This document shows, piece by piece, positions 6,543-14,485 of a stretch of DNA of 38,907 nucleotides (positions are counted from its first letter, which is position 1; every line of letters starts with the position of its first letter). The position numbers and the translations under genes were made by a program. The notes under the pieces were generated by a model. That model was not told the DNA's origin and did no database searches. It saw nothing but the letters and a program-made list of their open reading frames with translations. The stretch is from Clostridia bacterium. GTDB taxonomy: Bacteria > Bacillota > Clostridia > Oscillospirales > CAG-272. The DNA lies in contig JAFQGP010000115.1 in assembly GCA_017415485.1 (NCBI GenBank), positions 72,135 to 111,041 of the forward strand. Direction: 5' to 3'.

Positions 6543-7183
6543 AAATGCAAAAGTTGGTGAAAATCTGCAAGAATGAACGCGCGTTGTTGTTATACGACAC
6601 GGCGGACGGTGTTCAATGGTTGGGAAACAGAACGGCGATGTTCCCGTTGTACAGCCATCCGAAATATGCAGAAGAAAACATTTTCGCCGCGCTTGACATC
6701 AACGAAAAGCAACGTGAAAAAATCACGTTCAAGCACTACCCCGCAACGCCGTCACATCTTGATGTTTCGGATTTCGTGGATTCGGAATGCGTTGTGGAAC
6801 GAGCGGGCGGGATCGCAATCTATTATTGCGGCAAATATCTGATTCCATACAAGACACAGCAAGGAATCATGTTTGTGAACGGTGACAGCCTTGCGCCGCT
6901 TGCAGATCAAGAAGATAAAATGCTGTATGAGCGGCAAACCGCCTCCGGCGAAACATATTTTGCCGTCAAAAGCGGATTCATGGTGAATGGCATTGTAACG
7001 CCGGAAAACATCGTGGATGAAGTGCTGTTGCGGCAGTTGAAGGCGTTGTATCAAGAATGCGAATTGACACTATACAACCAAACGCCACAAAACACCGATC
7101 CGCAGGATGAACAACAGACGATTGATGCGCTGAAGGAAATGTACGGGGCGGATTCCGATGAAGATGCGGAGGATGATGAATGA
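6539..7183 (+). CDS. Hypothetical phage protein (214 aa)
   Basis: Overlaps the transglycosylase stop by four bases (ATGA). The sequence reads as a mixed alpha/beta body with an acidic tail (DSDEDAEDDE). I recognise no catalytic motif. The gene order, with a small membrane protein and VRR-NUC next, suggests an accessory or replication-period gene. Its function is unknown. Confidence 0.65.
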   Translation: MKMQKLVKICKNERALLLYDTADGVQWLGNRTAMFPLYSHPKYAEENIFAALDINEKQREKITFKHYPATPSHLDVSDFVDSECVVERAGGIAIYYCGKYLIPYKTQQGIMFVNGDSLAPLADQEDKMLYERQTASGETYFAVKSGFMVNGIVTPENIVDEVLLRQLKALYQECELTLYNQTPQNTDPQDEQQTIDALKEMYGADSDEDAEDDE

Positions 7184-7449
7184 TGCAGTATTTCACTTTC
7201 GTTGTGACATTCGCATCGATCATCGGCACGGTTGCAAATTCATTCAAAAAGCGATGGTGCTTTTATGTGTGGCTGTGTACGAATGCTTTTTGGTGCATAT
7301 ACAACGCAGCCAACGGACAAGCCGCGCAATCGCTGTTGTATGCGTTCAATTTCTTCATGGCAATCATCGGTATTGTAAAATGGAAACAGCCGACAGAGGG
7401 CGAAAAAACAGCCGTGGAGCGGTTAAAAGAAACAGATCGAGAGGGATGA
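7180..7449 (+). CDS. Small PnuC-like membrane protein
   Basis: An 89-aa protein with about three membrane-spanning stretches (residues 3-19, 25-40 and 48-68). The stretch WLCTNAFWCIYNAANGQAAQSLLYAFNFFMAIIGIVKW resembles the C-terminal half of PnuC nicotinamide riboside transporters and the related small phage proteins. At 89 aa it would have to multimerise to make a transporter, so substrate and activity are unproven. Start 7180 overlaps the upstream stop; ATG 7183 is equally possible. Confidence 0.65.
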   Translation: MMQYFTFVVTFASIIGTVANSFKKRWCFYVWLCTNAFWCIYNAANGQAAQSLLYAFNFFMAIIGIVKWKQPTEGEKTAVERLKETDREG

Positions 7450-7451
7450 CA

Positions 7452-7823
7452 ATGCGATTTGAAAGCAACGAAGCGGCAGAACAAGAAACCGTGATTTCGT
7501 TCTGTGAATTGATGGCAAATCGTTACCCCGAATTGTCGTTGATTTATCATGTGCCAAACGGCGGAAAGCGCAGCAAGGCGGAAGCGGCGCGATTCAAACG
7601 GCAAGGCGTGAAACCGGGTGTTCCCGATTTGGTGTTACCCGTTCCCCGCCACGGCTTTCACGGGTTATACATTGAAATGAAATACGGCAAAAACAAAGCA
7701 AGCGGCGAACAATCATGGTGGCTTGAACAACTCACAGCGCAAGGATATATGTGCGCGTTGTGCGTGGGAGCTGATGCGGCAATTCGCACGATTTGCGATT
7801 ATATGAGAATCAAGGGAGGTTGA
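7452..7823 (+). CDS. VRR-NUC domain nuclease
   Basis: A 123-aa stand-alone VRR-NUC domain, a PD-(D/E)xK endonuclease fold. Key parts are the N-terminal E in EAAEQETVISF, HVPNGGKRS, the motif KPGVPDLVLPV with the catalytic Asp, and GLYIEMKYGKN with the E-x-K pair. Phage copies usually act on branched or forked DNA. I chose ATG 7452, six bases after AGAGGG; the ATG at 7446 overlaps that site. Confidence 0.88.
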   Translation: MRFESNEAAEQETVISFCELMANRYPELSLIYHVPNGGKRSKAEAARFKRQGVKPGVPDLVLPVPRHGFHGLYIEMKYGKNKASGEQSWWLEQLTAQGYMCALCVGADAAIRTICDYMRIKGG

Positions 7824-7826
7824 CTG

Positions 7827-8198
7827 ATGGAGCGGGATACACGGGAGATCAGAAAAGGTGATATTTTCTACATACAAAAGGCGGCGCACGTTGGCAGCGA
7901 AATGATAAGTGACGGCAGACCGGCGATCATCGTTTCAAACGATTTTTGCAATCAGCATTCAGAGGTTGTGGAGGTGGTTTTTCTGACTACCCGCGCAAAA
8001 CACAAGATGCCGACACACGTTTTCATTGCATCCGCGCCGCGCCCGTCAACCGCTCTATGCGAACAAATAACATCGGTGTCAAAACAGCGGATCACAGAAT
8101 TTGCCGGGCGAATCACGAAAGAAGAAATGATGCGTATAGAACGCGCCATGATGATTTCGCTTGATGTGCAATGCGGCATCAAAGATCAGCGAAAATGA
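7827..8198 (+). CDS. PemK/MazF-family toxin-like protein, no partner antitoxin
   Basis: A 123-aa protein of the PemK/MazF growth-inhibitor fold: RKGDIFYIQ at the start, GRPAIIVSNDF, VEVVFLTTR, PTHVFI, STALCEQITSVSKQRI and GRITKEEMMRIERAMMISL. The family cleaves mRNA at short motifs. The conserved Arg of GRPAIIVS and the SK of the TSVSKQRI strand are present, so it may be active. Neither neighbour looks like a MazE or RHH antitoxin, and such single genes are frequent in Clostridia phages. The start follows GGGAGG within the end of VRR-NUC. Confidence 0.8.
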   Translation: MERDTREIRKGDIFYIQKAAHVGSEMISDGRPAIIVSNDFCNQHSEVVEVVFLTTRAKHKMPTHVFIASAPRPSTALCEQITSVSKQRITEFAGRITKEEMMRIERAMMISLDVQCGIKDQRK

Positions 8199-8213
8199 CG
8201 GGAGGCGAAATAA

Positions 8214-8639
8214 GTGTGCAGCGGTGAAAAACACGATTTTCAGAATGGCGAAAGAGCCGCTTTGATTTCTGTGGCGGAAAACTATACATTTTGGCAATCT
8301 ATGACGGACGAAGAACGTGAAAAATTTATAAATCAATTCATGGATTTGTGGGAGCGGCTGAAGGAAGCGATTTATGCGATTATCAGCAACATTGCCGATC
8401 TATTTGCAAGCCTTCGCCCGATTATTGAATCTTGGAATGACAGTTTATCGGATTTTGCGCAGGAAATTTGCGAAATACAACATTTGACCGCCGAATGCGA
8501 ACAAGAAAAACGGCGATTGCGTTTTTTCGGGCGCGGAAAACGGGATATTTTCAAAAAGCGGGTACATATCAAACGGGCAATATCTCAAAAACCAAAATAT
8601 CGGAAATGGCGGATTTCGGTATATGGCTTTTACGGCTAA
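8214..8639 (+). CDS. Hypothetical phage protein (141 aa)
   Basis: Starts at GTG 8214, seven bases after GGGAGG. The N-terminal 100 residues are helical (MTDEEREKFINQFMDLWERLKEAIYAIISNIADLFASLRPIIESW), and the last 40 are strongly basic (KRRLRFFGRGKRDIFKKRVHIKRAISQKPKYRKWR). An acidic helical domain with a basic tail suggests nucleic-acid contact, but no family is recognised. Confidence 0.6.
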   Translation: MCSGEKHDFQNGERAALISVAENYTFWQSMTDEEREKFINQFMDLWERLKEAIYAIISNIADLFASLRPIIESWNDSLSDFAQEICEIQHLTAECEQEKRRLRFFGRGKRDIFKKRVHIKRAISQKPKYRKWRISVYGFYG

Positions 8640-8688
8640 AACGCCAAAAACAGCAAAATAAATTTCACGAAAAAGAGAGGGCAAACAC

Positions 8689-9144
8689 ATGAATCCAAAA
8701 ATCATCGAATTAGCGGATGCAGCCGCACAAAAGGCGGTAAAAGAATTTTACAGAGAAATGAAAAAAGAAGAATCAAAAAAGGTGCTTCACAATACATGGG
8801 TTTTGATGGAAAAGTACATCGAAATGAAAAAGCACATCATCCGCGCGGTGTCCGATGACGAAGGCGGCGTTTGCCTTTACAGCGTGCGCCAAAGCCGCAC
8901 AAAAACGGCGTTGATGCTTGAAAACATAGATCGCGCAATCGAGGAATTGCGCAAAGAGCAATCGGAGAGCGGTGCAAAATATAAATTCGATGCTTTTGAT
9001 ATGCACTTTTTGCAAGGCAAGACATATGAGCAAATATGCGATGTTTTGGATTGCGGAAAAAATTCACCCGCCCGTTGGTGTAAAGAAATGGTGTCAATAT
9101 TGTCGGTCAAGTTGTTCGGCGTGGACGGCATCGATAAATGGTGA
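8689..9144 (+). CDS. ArpU / sigma-like late transcription regulator
   Basis: A 151-aa helical protein. The C-terminal part, DAFDMHFLQGKTYEQICDVLDCGKNSPARWCKEMVSILSVKLFG, is a sigma-70 region 4-like helix-turn-helix, as in ArpU and RinA-type phage late activators. It is the last gene before the late promoter at 9220 and the head genes, the usual position for the activator of late transcription. The ribosome site is AGAGAGGG. Confidence 0.75.
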   Translation: MNPKIIELADAAAQKAVKEFYREMKKEESKKVLHNTWVLMEKYIEMKKHIIRAVSDDEGGVCLYSVRQSRTKTALMLENIDRAIEELRKEQSESGAKYKFDAFDMHFLQGKTYEQICDVLDCGKNSPARWCKEMVSILSVKLFGVDGIDKW

Positions 9145-9219
9145 AAAAACAGCGCGATTTTAGATTCTTTTCGGGGGAAAACTTGGGGAAATCGTGGTGT
9201 TTTAATAGTGTTTTTCATG

Positions 9220-9228
9220 TGTTATAAT
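9220..9228 (+). promoter_or_regulatory. Extended -10 promoter before the late operon
   Basis: TGTTATAAT at 9220-9228 is a perfect extended -10 (TGnTATAAT). The -35 at the 17-base spacing is TTTTAA, a weak match, which fits a promoter that needs an activator. Transcription would begin near 9235 and run into the hairpin at 9253. The upstream ArpU-like protein is the natural candidate regulator (inference). Confidence 0.6.
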
Positions 9229-9252
9229 TTTATCGTGAGAAAATGTATTTTG

Positions 9253-9280
9253 AGCGCACGGCATTGTCCGTGCGCTTTCT
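9253..9280 (+). terminator. Hairpin terminator about 20 nt after the late promoter
   Basis: The stem AGCGCACGG (9253-9261) and CCGTGCGCT (9268-9276) is nine perfect pairs with a six-base loop, followed by TTCT. The T-run is short. If active it would stop most transcripts at about 45 nt, giving a conditional terminator in front of the late genes. Confidence 0.6.
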
Positions 9281-9304
9281 GCATTTCCTCGCACCTCCTG
9301 TATG

Positions 9305-9338
9305 AGCGGCACACGCTGAAAGGTATGTGCCGCTTGTT
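9305..9338 (+). terminator. Second hairpin in the late leader
   Basis: AGCGGCACA (9305-9313) pairs perfectly with TGTGCCGCT (9326-9334) around a 12-base loop, followed by TGTTAT. It lies between the first hairpin and the HNH gene. It could be a weak terminator, an antitermination element or part of the packaging region. The rest of 9145-9374 holds no gene. Confidence 0.5.
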
Positions 9339-9374
9339 ATATTACGGTGTCATCACAGAGAGGGTGGGAAGGTC

Positions 9375-9842
9375 ATGCTGTTGAAAAAGTGCATTTGCGG
9401 GAAATTGATACCACAAAATTTGAGCGTATGCGCCGAATGTGAGAAAACATATATTTCACGCCATGTTGACTACAACAGAAACAGGCGGAACAAAAAAGCG
9501 GCGGCATTTTATGTGTCAAATGAGTGGCGCACAACACGGGATATTATTCTGAAGGTCTATGACTATATAGATATTTATTCCTATTATATGCAGCAAGAAA
9601 TTGTGACAGCCGACATGGTGCATCACATCGTGGAACTTGATGATGATTGGTCGCGCAGACTTGATCCAACAAATCTGTTGCCGCTATCAAACACAAACCA
9701 CGGAATTATTTCCGCATTGTATAAGCAGAGCGAAGAATCAAAGCGAAGGACACAACAAATGTTGCTTGGATTGATCGCCAAACACTTTGAATCAGCGGGC
9801 GGCATCGCAACCGTTTTGAACGGTGTGGCGGGGTGGATGTGA
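9375..9842 (+). CDS. HNH endonuclease
   Basis: A 155-aa protein: an N-terminal zinc ribbon (CICGK ... CAEC), then the SNEWRTTRD motif and the HNH core MVHHIVELDDDWSRRLDPTNLLPLSNTNHG. HNH proteins beside terminase genes in HK97-like phages take part in cos cleavage and packaging together with the terminase (established for HK97). Start ATG 9375 is preceded by GGGAAGG. Confidence 0.9.
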   Translation: MLLKKCICGKLIPQNLSVCAECEKTYISRHVDYNRNRRNKKAAAFYVSNEWRTTRDIILKVYDYIDIYSYYMQQEIVTADMVHHIVELDDDWSRRLDPTNLLPLSNTNHGIISALYKQSEESKRRTQQMLLGLIAKHFESAGGIATVLNGVAGWM

Positions 9843-9961
9843 TGGCATCAAAGGGCGGACGGCGGAGGCGGTGGGGGTATCCAAAAAGTTTTGGAAATCG
9901 CCTTTTTAGTCGCGCCCCCATTCGCTGTGGAGAGAACTCCCCACGGAAAATTCAGAAATAG
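9842..9961 (+). CDS. Possible 39-aa basic peptide overlapping the cos candidate
   Basis: The ATG overlaps the HNH stop (TGATG). The peptide starts MASKGGRRRRWGYPKSFGN and is rich in Arg. There is no clear ribosome site of its own, so expression would need coupling to HNH. It covers the GC-rich cos candidate and may be an accident of that sequence. Confidence 0.3.
   Translation: MASKGGRRRRWGYPKSFGNRLFSRAPIRCGENSPRKIQK
9850..9960 (+). other. Candidate cos / packaging site
   Basis: The gene-poor stretch between HNH and TerS contains G-runs on one side (GGGCGGACGGCGGAGGCGG, TGGGGG) and C-runs on the other (CGCGCCCCCATTCGC), plus the inverted pair GTGGAG...CTCCCCAC. Cos sites of HNH/P27/HK97-type phages usually lie here and have such G/C-rich composition. 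The exact nick positions cannot be read from sequence. Confidence 0.45.
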
Positions 9962-10015
9962 GAGGCAAAAAACATGAGAAAGTAAACGCCACAATCGGCG
10001 AAAGGAGGTTGCAGA

Positions 10016-10543
10016 ATGGCAGGACAACGACAGCCGATTGAACTTTTGCAAGCCAAAGGAAAAAAGCACTTGACGAAAGCAGAGATCGAAGCACGGAAGC
10101 AGACGGAAATCCACGCGCCAAACGACAACATCAAGCCGCCGAAATGGTTGACAGCAAAACAAAAAACGAAATTCAAATCCATCGTGTCTGAATTGCTTGC
10201 AATCGATCTTGTAACAAACCTTGATGTCGATGCGCTTGCGCGGCTGATTATTTCGCAGGATCAATACATTGAAATCACGGAAGAAATCAAACGCACGCCG
10301 ATCATGCTGAAGGTATCAAGACCGACAGGCAGGAAAGATGCAGACGGCAAGGATATTTTTGAAGAAATCGAAGTCGTAAACGGTGAGCGGGAACGATTGA
10401 TGATTATTCAAGATCGCTGTTTCAAGCAATGCAGACAGAGCGCGGCGGATTTCGGATTGACCGTTTCCTCCCGTTGCCGGTTAGTTGTGCCGAAACCGGC
10501 GGAGGAAAAGAAAGAAAACAAATTTGGCAAATTTGCAAGGTGA
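10016..10543 (+). CDS. terS: Terminase small subunit, P27 family
   Basis: A 175-aa P27-type small terminase that recognises the packaging site and delivers DNA to the large subunit. Typical segments are PPKWLTAKQKTKFKSIVSELLAIDLVTNLDVDALARLIISQDQYIEI and the C-terminal CRQSAADFGLTVSSRCRLVVP. GGAGG precedes the ATG by 7 bases. TerL begins five bases after the stop. Confidence 0.92.
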   Translation: MAGQRQPIELLQAKGKKHLTKAEIEARKQTEIHAPNDNIKPPKWLTAKQKTKFKSIVSELLAIDLVTNLDVDALARLIISQDQYIEITEEIKRTPIMLKVSRPTGRKDADGKDIFEEIEVVNGERERLMIIQDRCFKQCRQSAADFGLTVSSRCRLVVPKPAEEKKENKFGKFAR

Positions 10544-10547
10544 CAGC

Positions 10548-12314
10548 ATGAACACCAACGCAAGCGGCAGAAAAGACAGGGTGACAGAATATGCGCGGGA
10601 TGTATTGTCCGGCAAGATCATTGCGGGCGATGCCGTGCGCATGGCGTGTCAACGGCACATTGACGATTTGGAATCATCCAAACTTGCCGTATATCGGTAT
10701 TATTTCGATGTCGATGAATCTGAACGGATCATTGACTTTGCCGAAACTCTGACGATTGCAGAGGGAGAGGAAGAACAGCAAGTCACTTGCTATCCGTTTC
10801 AATGCTTTATCTTGGGAAGTTTGAACGGATGGCGTGTAAAAGATAAGGGATACCGCCGTTTCCGCACATCATATGTGCAACTTGGCAGACAGAACGGCAA
10901 ATCGTTTCTAAACGGTATTTTGGCGGCGTATTACGGCAATTTTGATGCCTATAAATACGGGCAAATTTACTGTACGGCAACCAAAAAGGATCAAGCGGTC
11001 ATTGTATTCAACGAAATTGTCAAATTCATTGAATCAGATGAAGAACTGACCGAATGTTTCAAGGTGCATGAACACAACAGCACAATCGATTGTCTGCTGA
11101 CACATTCGGTGATCCGTGCGTTGTCCGGCGATACAAAGAGCATTGACGGATTCCGCCCGTTGCTTGGCATTGTAGATGAATACCATGCGCATCGCAACAA
11201 TCAGATGTATAAACTTCTTGAAGGCGGCATCAAGAAAATGAAATCGGCGTTGATCTCGGTCATCACAACCGCCGGATTCGATTTGAAATCACCGTGTTTC
11301 AAACTGTACGAATATTGTATGAATGTTTTGAAGGGCGTGACAACCAACGACACGCAATTCATATATATCGCGCAAATGGACGAAACCGATGATCTGTGGT
11401 TGCCCGAAAATTGGATCAAAGCAAATCCGATTTTGGAATACGATCCCGATGCGCTTGCAAACATGATCCCGATTGCGGAAACTGCAAAGGAAATGGGCGG
11501 CGAAGATTTGCGCGATTTCCTTGTGAAGCAGTTGAACAAATGGATTCAGTTTTCAAATCGGCAGTATATCAAAGATATTGCGCTGTGGAAGCGTTGCGGC
11601 GTGCGCAAACGGACACTTGCGGATTTCAAGGGCAAGAAATGTTATGTCGGCGTGGACTTGTCGAGCGGCGGCGATTTGACAACTATTGCGCTTGTATTCC
11701 CATATATGGACGGCGATGTGAAAAAATATTATGTTTATTCGCATTCATTCATCCCCGCAAATCGCGTTCAAGAGCATATCAAAACCGACAATGCGCCATA
11801 TGACATATGGATCAATGACGGTTTATGCACCGTCACGGAAACATTGGGCGGCATCAAAACAGATTACAAGTATATTCTTTCACACTTGAAAAAGTTGATA
11901 ACGAAATACGAATTTTCCGTGCAAATGATCTGTTACGATCCGCACAACGCATCGGCGTTCCTCGGTGATTTGGAAGGCATGGGTTATGATTCACTATCCA
12001 TCACGCAGAGCGCAAAAAATCTGAACGATGCAACCGTTGATTTCCGGCTTGAAGTTTACAGCGGCAATGTGGAATTTGACGGCACAAACGATCTTTTAAC
12101 GTGGTCTATGGCAAACGCAAAAACCATTTCAAACAACTATGGTGAAATCAAGATCGACAAGGACATTTCCGTTGATCGAATCGATCCATGTGATGCGGTG
12201 ATTGATGCGTGGGTTATGGCTATGAAGGACGAATACAAGGTGGATGCCAACGAATTTGTAAACGAATGGTTGGCTATGGCATCACAATACAAACAGAATG
12301 GAGGTGAAAAGTAA
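10548..12314 (+). CDS. terL: Terminase large subunit, HK97-like
   Basis: A 588-aa ATPase-nuclease motor. The Walker A variant LGRQNGKS is at about residues 112-119, Walker B LLGIVDEYH at about 205-213, followed by a coupling motif (ALISVITTAG). The C-terminal RNase-H-like nuclease begins with CYVGVDLSSGGDLTT near 367 and ends with DPCDAVIDAWVMA. The length is normal for the family. Start ATG 10548 lies after AAGGTGACAGC. It shares a base with the portal start. Confidence 0.95.
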   Translation: MNTNASGRKDRVTEYARDVLSGKIIAGDAVRMACQRHIDDLESSKLAVYRYYFDVDESERIIDFAETLTIAEGEEEQQVTCYPFQCFILGSLNGWRVKDKGYRRFRTSYVQLGRQNGKSFLNGILAAYYGNFDAYKYGQIYCTATKKDQAVIVFNEIVKFIESDEELTECFKVHEHNSTIDCLLTHSVIRALSGDTKSIDGFRPLLGIVDEYHAHRNNQMYKLLEGGIKKMKSALISVITTAGFDLKSPCFKLYEYCMNVLKGVTTNDTQFIYIAQMDETDDLWLPENWIKANPILEYDPDALANMIPIAETAKEMGGEDLRDFLVKQLNKWIQFSNRQYIKDIALWKRCGVRKRTLADFKGKKCYVGVDLSSGGDLTTIALVFPYMDGDVKKYYVYSHSFIPANRVQEHIKTDNAPYDIWINDGLCTVTETLGGIKTDYKYILSHLKKLITKYEFSVQMICYDPHNASAFLGDLEGMGYDSLSITQSAKNLNDATVDFRLEVYSGNVEFDGTNDLLTWSMANAKTISNNYGEIKIDKDISVDRIDPCDAVIDAWVMAMKDEYKVDANEFVNEWLAMASQYKQNGGEK

Positions 12315-13702
12315 TGAACATATTCCGCAGAATTTGGAACAAGATCACCGGGCGCGGGAACGCGCAGAATGCACAGGAAATTCATCAAGATGTTCGGAGC
12401 ATGAATGATGTTTCGTTTCTTGAATGGCTTGGAATCAAGCGCAGGAGCAAGAAACCGACATCGGAGGTGACATATTTCACTTGCTTGAAAATGATGTCCG
12501 AAACGCTTGCGAAAATGCCGATCAAGTATTTTCAAAAAACGGATCACGGCATCATCGAGCCGCCGGAAACGGATATTTCGCGGCTGTTGAGAAACCGCCC
12601 GAATCCGTTCATGACACCAACGGTGTTTTGGAACACGGTTGAAATGAATCGCTGTCATTTCGGAAACGCATATGTGTATGTGCGTTACAAATTGAAGCGT
12701 AAGAAATACGGCGGCGAATTGAAGGCACTTGATATGTGGGTTATGCCCTCCGATTGCGTGCAGATCATTGTTGATGACAAGGGATATTTCGCCGGAGCGG
12801 GGCGAATTTGGTATGTTTACAATGACCGATATTCCGGCAAACAGTATGTTTTCGGAACGGATGAAGTGTTGCATTTCAAAACCTCGCACAGCCTTGACGG
12901 AATCACGGGATTGCCCGTGCAAACAATCCTTCAAGAAACCGTGTCCGGCGCGATTGAAAGTCAAAGTTATATGTCGAAGTTGTACGAATCGGGGTTGACG
13001 GCAAAAGCGACATTGGAATACACAGGCGATCTGAACAAAGAAGCGAAGGAAAAACTTGTTGCAGCGTTTGAAGAATTCGGCAGCGGCAGCAGAAACACGG
13101 GCAAAATCCTCCCCGTTCCCCTCGGAATGAAGTTGACACCGCTTGATGTCAAACTTTCCGATGCGCAGTTTTTTGAATTGCGTAAATACACCGCGTTGCA
13201 GATCGCGGGTGCGTTTGGCATCAAGCCAAACCAAATCAACGATTATGAAAAATCGTCATACGCCAACAGCGAAATGCAACAGTTGGCTTTCTATGTTGAC
13301 ACCATGCTGTTTGTGCTGAAACAGTACGAAGAAGAATTGCAATACAAACTCTTGACAGAACAGGAAGTCACGGAGGGCAAGTATTTCAAATTCAACGAAA
13401 AAGTGCTTTTGAGAACAGACAGCAAAACACAGATGGATATATTCGGCGTTGCCGTCAACAACGGAATATATAAACCAAACGAAGCGCGGCGCAAACTTGA
13501 TTTGACCGATGCGGAGGGCGGTGACACGCTTATTGTGAACGGAAATTATATTCCGATCACAGAGGTCGGAAAGCAATATGCGGCAAGCGTGACGGCGCAG
13601 GACAAGCAGGATGACGGGCAGAACAAAACGCCGCCCGCGCCAACTTCCCCGCCGGATGACACCAACGATGACACGGAAGGGGGTGAAGATGATGAAGAAT
13701 AA
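12314..13702 (+). CDS. Portal protein, HK97 family
   Basis: A 462-aa dodecameric head vertex protein through which DNA passes. Diagnostic stretches are YFTCLKMMSETLAKMPIKYF, NPFMTPTVFWNTVEMNRCHFGNAYVYV, VLHFKTSHSLDGITGLPVQTILQE and the stem/wing segment LRKYTALQIAGAFGIKPNQINDYEKSSYANSE. The tail from residue 420 is a low-complexity Pro/Thr/Asp segment. The ATG overlaps the TerL stop with GGAGGTG upstream. Confidence 0.95.
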   Translation: MNIFRRIWNKITGRGNAQNAQEIHQDVRSMNDVSFLEWLGIKRRSKKPTSEVTYFTCLKMMSETLAKMPIKYFQKTDHGIIEPPETDISRLLRNRPNPFMTPTVFWNTVEMNRCHFGNAYVYVRYKLKRKKYGGELKALDMWVMPSDCVQIIVDDKGYFAGAGRIWYVYNDRYSGKQYVFGTDEVLHFKTSHSLDGITGLPVQTILQETVSGAIESQSYMSKLYESGLTAKATLEYTGDLNKEAKEKLVAAFEEFGSGSRNTGKILPVPLGMKLTPLDVKLSDAQFFELRKYTALQIAGAFGIKPNQINDYEKSSYANSEMQQLAFYVDTMLFVLKQYEEELQYKLLTEQEVTEGKYFKFNEKVLLRTDSKTQMDIFGVAVNNGIYKPNEARRKLDLTDAEGGDTLIVNGNYIPITEVGKQYAASVTAQDKQDDGQNKTPPAPTSPPDDTNDDTEGGEDDEE

Positions 13703-14459
13703 ATTTCAATTCACACGGCGAAATCCGCAAACAAAAAAGATCGAAGATGTTGGATTTTTGGAAATCAAAAATCAGCAGGACGGATCGGCGGAACTGTATT
13801 TTTACGGTGACATCGTATCCGCAACATGGCAATCGCAATGGTATGAGGAGGACAAATGCCCGCAGGACATTTCCGATTTTCTCAATCAGATCGATATCAA
13901 CGCAAACATCACCGTTTATTTCAATTCGGGTGGCGGCGATGTGTTTGCGGGAATTGCCATTTATAACCTTCTGAAACGCCACAAAGGACACAAAACAGGC
14001 ATCGTGGATGCGCTTGCGGCATCCATTGCATCCGTGATCCTTATGGCGTGCGATGAAATCACCGTCATGACGGGTGCGCAAGTCATGGTACACAAGCCGT
14101 GGTGTATGACTTGGGGCAACGCCGATGATTTGGCGGAAACCATCAAGCATCTTGATAAATGTCAAGAATCCATTGTCGGAATCTATCTGACAAAAACCAA
14201 AGAGGGCGTGACACAGCAGGACATTGAAGCCATTGTGAACGCCGAAACGTGGATGACCGGCGCGGACTTGCAGAAATATTTTGATGTCGAAATCGAAAAC
14301 ACCGCAAGCATCGCCGCGTGTGCAAGTTGCTATTTTGATAAATACGCAAACTTGCCGGAAGCGTTGAAACAAACGGCATCGCCCGATGATTCGGGCAAAC
14401 CAAAGCCAAAATCAGAAGCGGAAATGCTTCTTGAAGATTTGGACGAATACGGAATCTAA
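13689..14459 (+). CDS. ClpP-like head maturation protease
   Basis: A 256-aa S14-family prohead protease. The oxyanion glycines are in YFNSGGGDVFAG, the catalytic Ser in DALAASIASVILMA and the catalytic His in VMVHKPW. It removes the N-terminal scaffold from the capsid protein during maturation (family knowledge). The gene overlaps the portal end by 14 bases. ATG 13689 or 13692 both follow AGGGGGTGA. Confidence 0.93.
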   Translation: MMKNKFQFTRRNPQTKKIEDVGFLEIKNQQDGSAELYFYGDIVSATWQSQWYEEDKCPQDISDFLNQIDINANITVYFNSGGGDVFAGIAIYNLLKRHKGHKTGIVDALAASIASVILMACDEITVMTGAQVMVHKPWCMTWGNADDLAETIKHLDKCQESIVGIYLTKTKEGVTQQDIEAIVNAETWMTGADLQKYFDVEIENTASIAACASCYFDKYANLPEALKQTASPDDSGKPKPKSEAEMLLEDLDEYGI

Positions 14460-14485
14460 AAAATTATTATACGGAGGAAAACACC

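Noticed and set aside
12137..13234. Large minus-strand open frame opposite TerL and portal
   Set aside because: It lies opposite two well-supported genes with all conserved motifs on the plus strand, and has no start signals.
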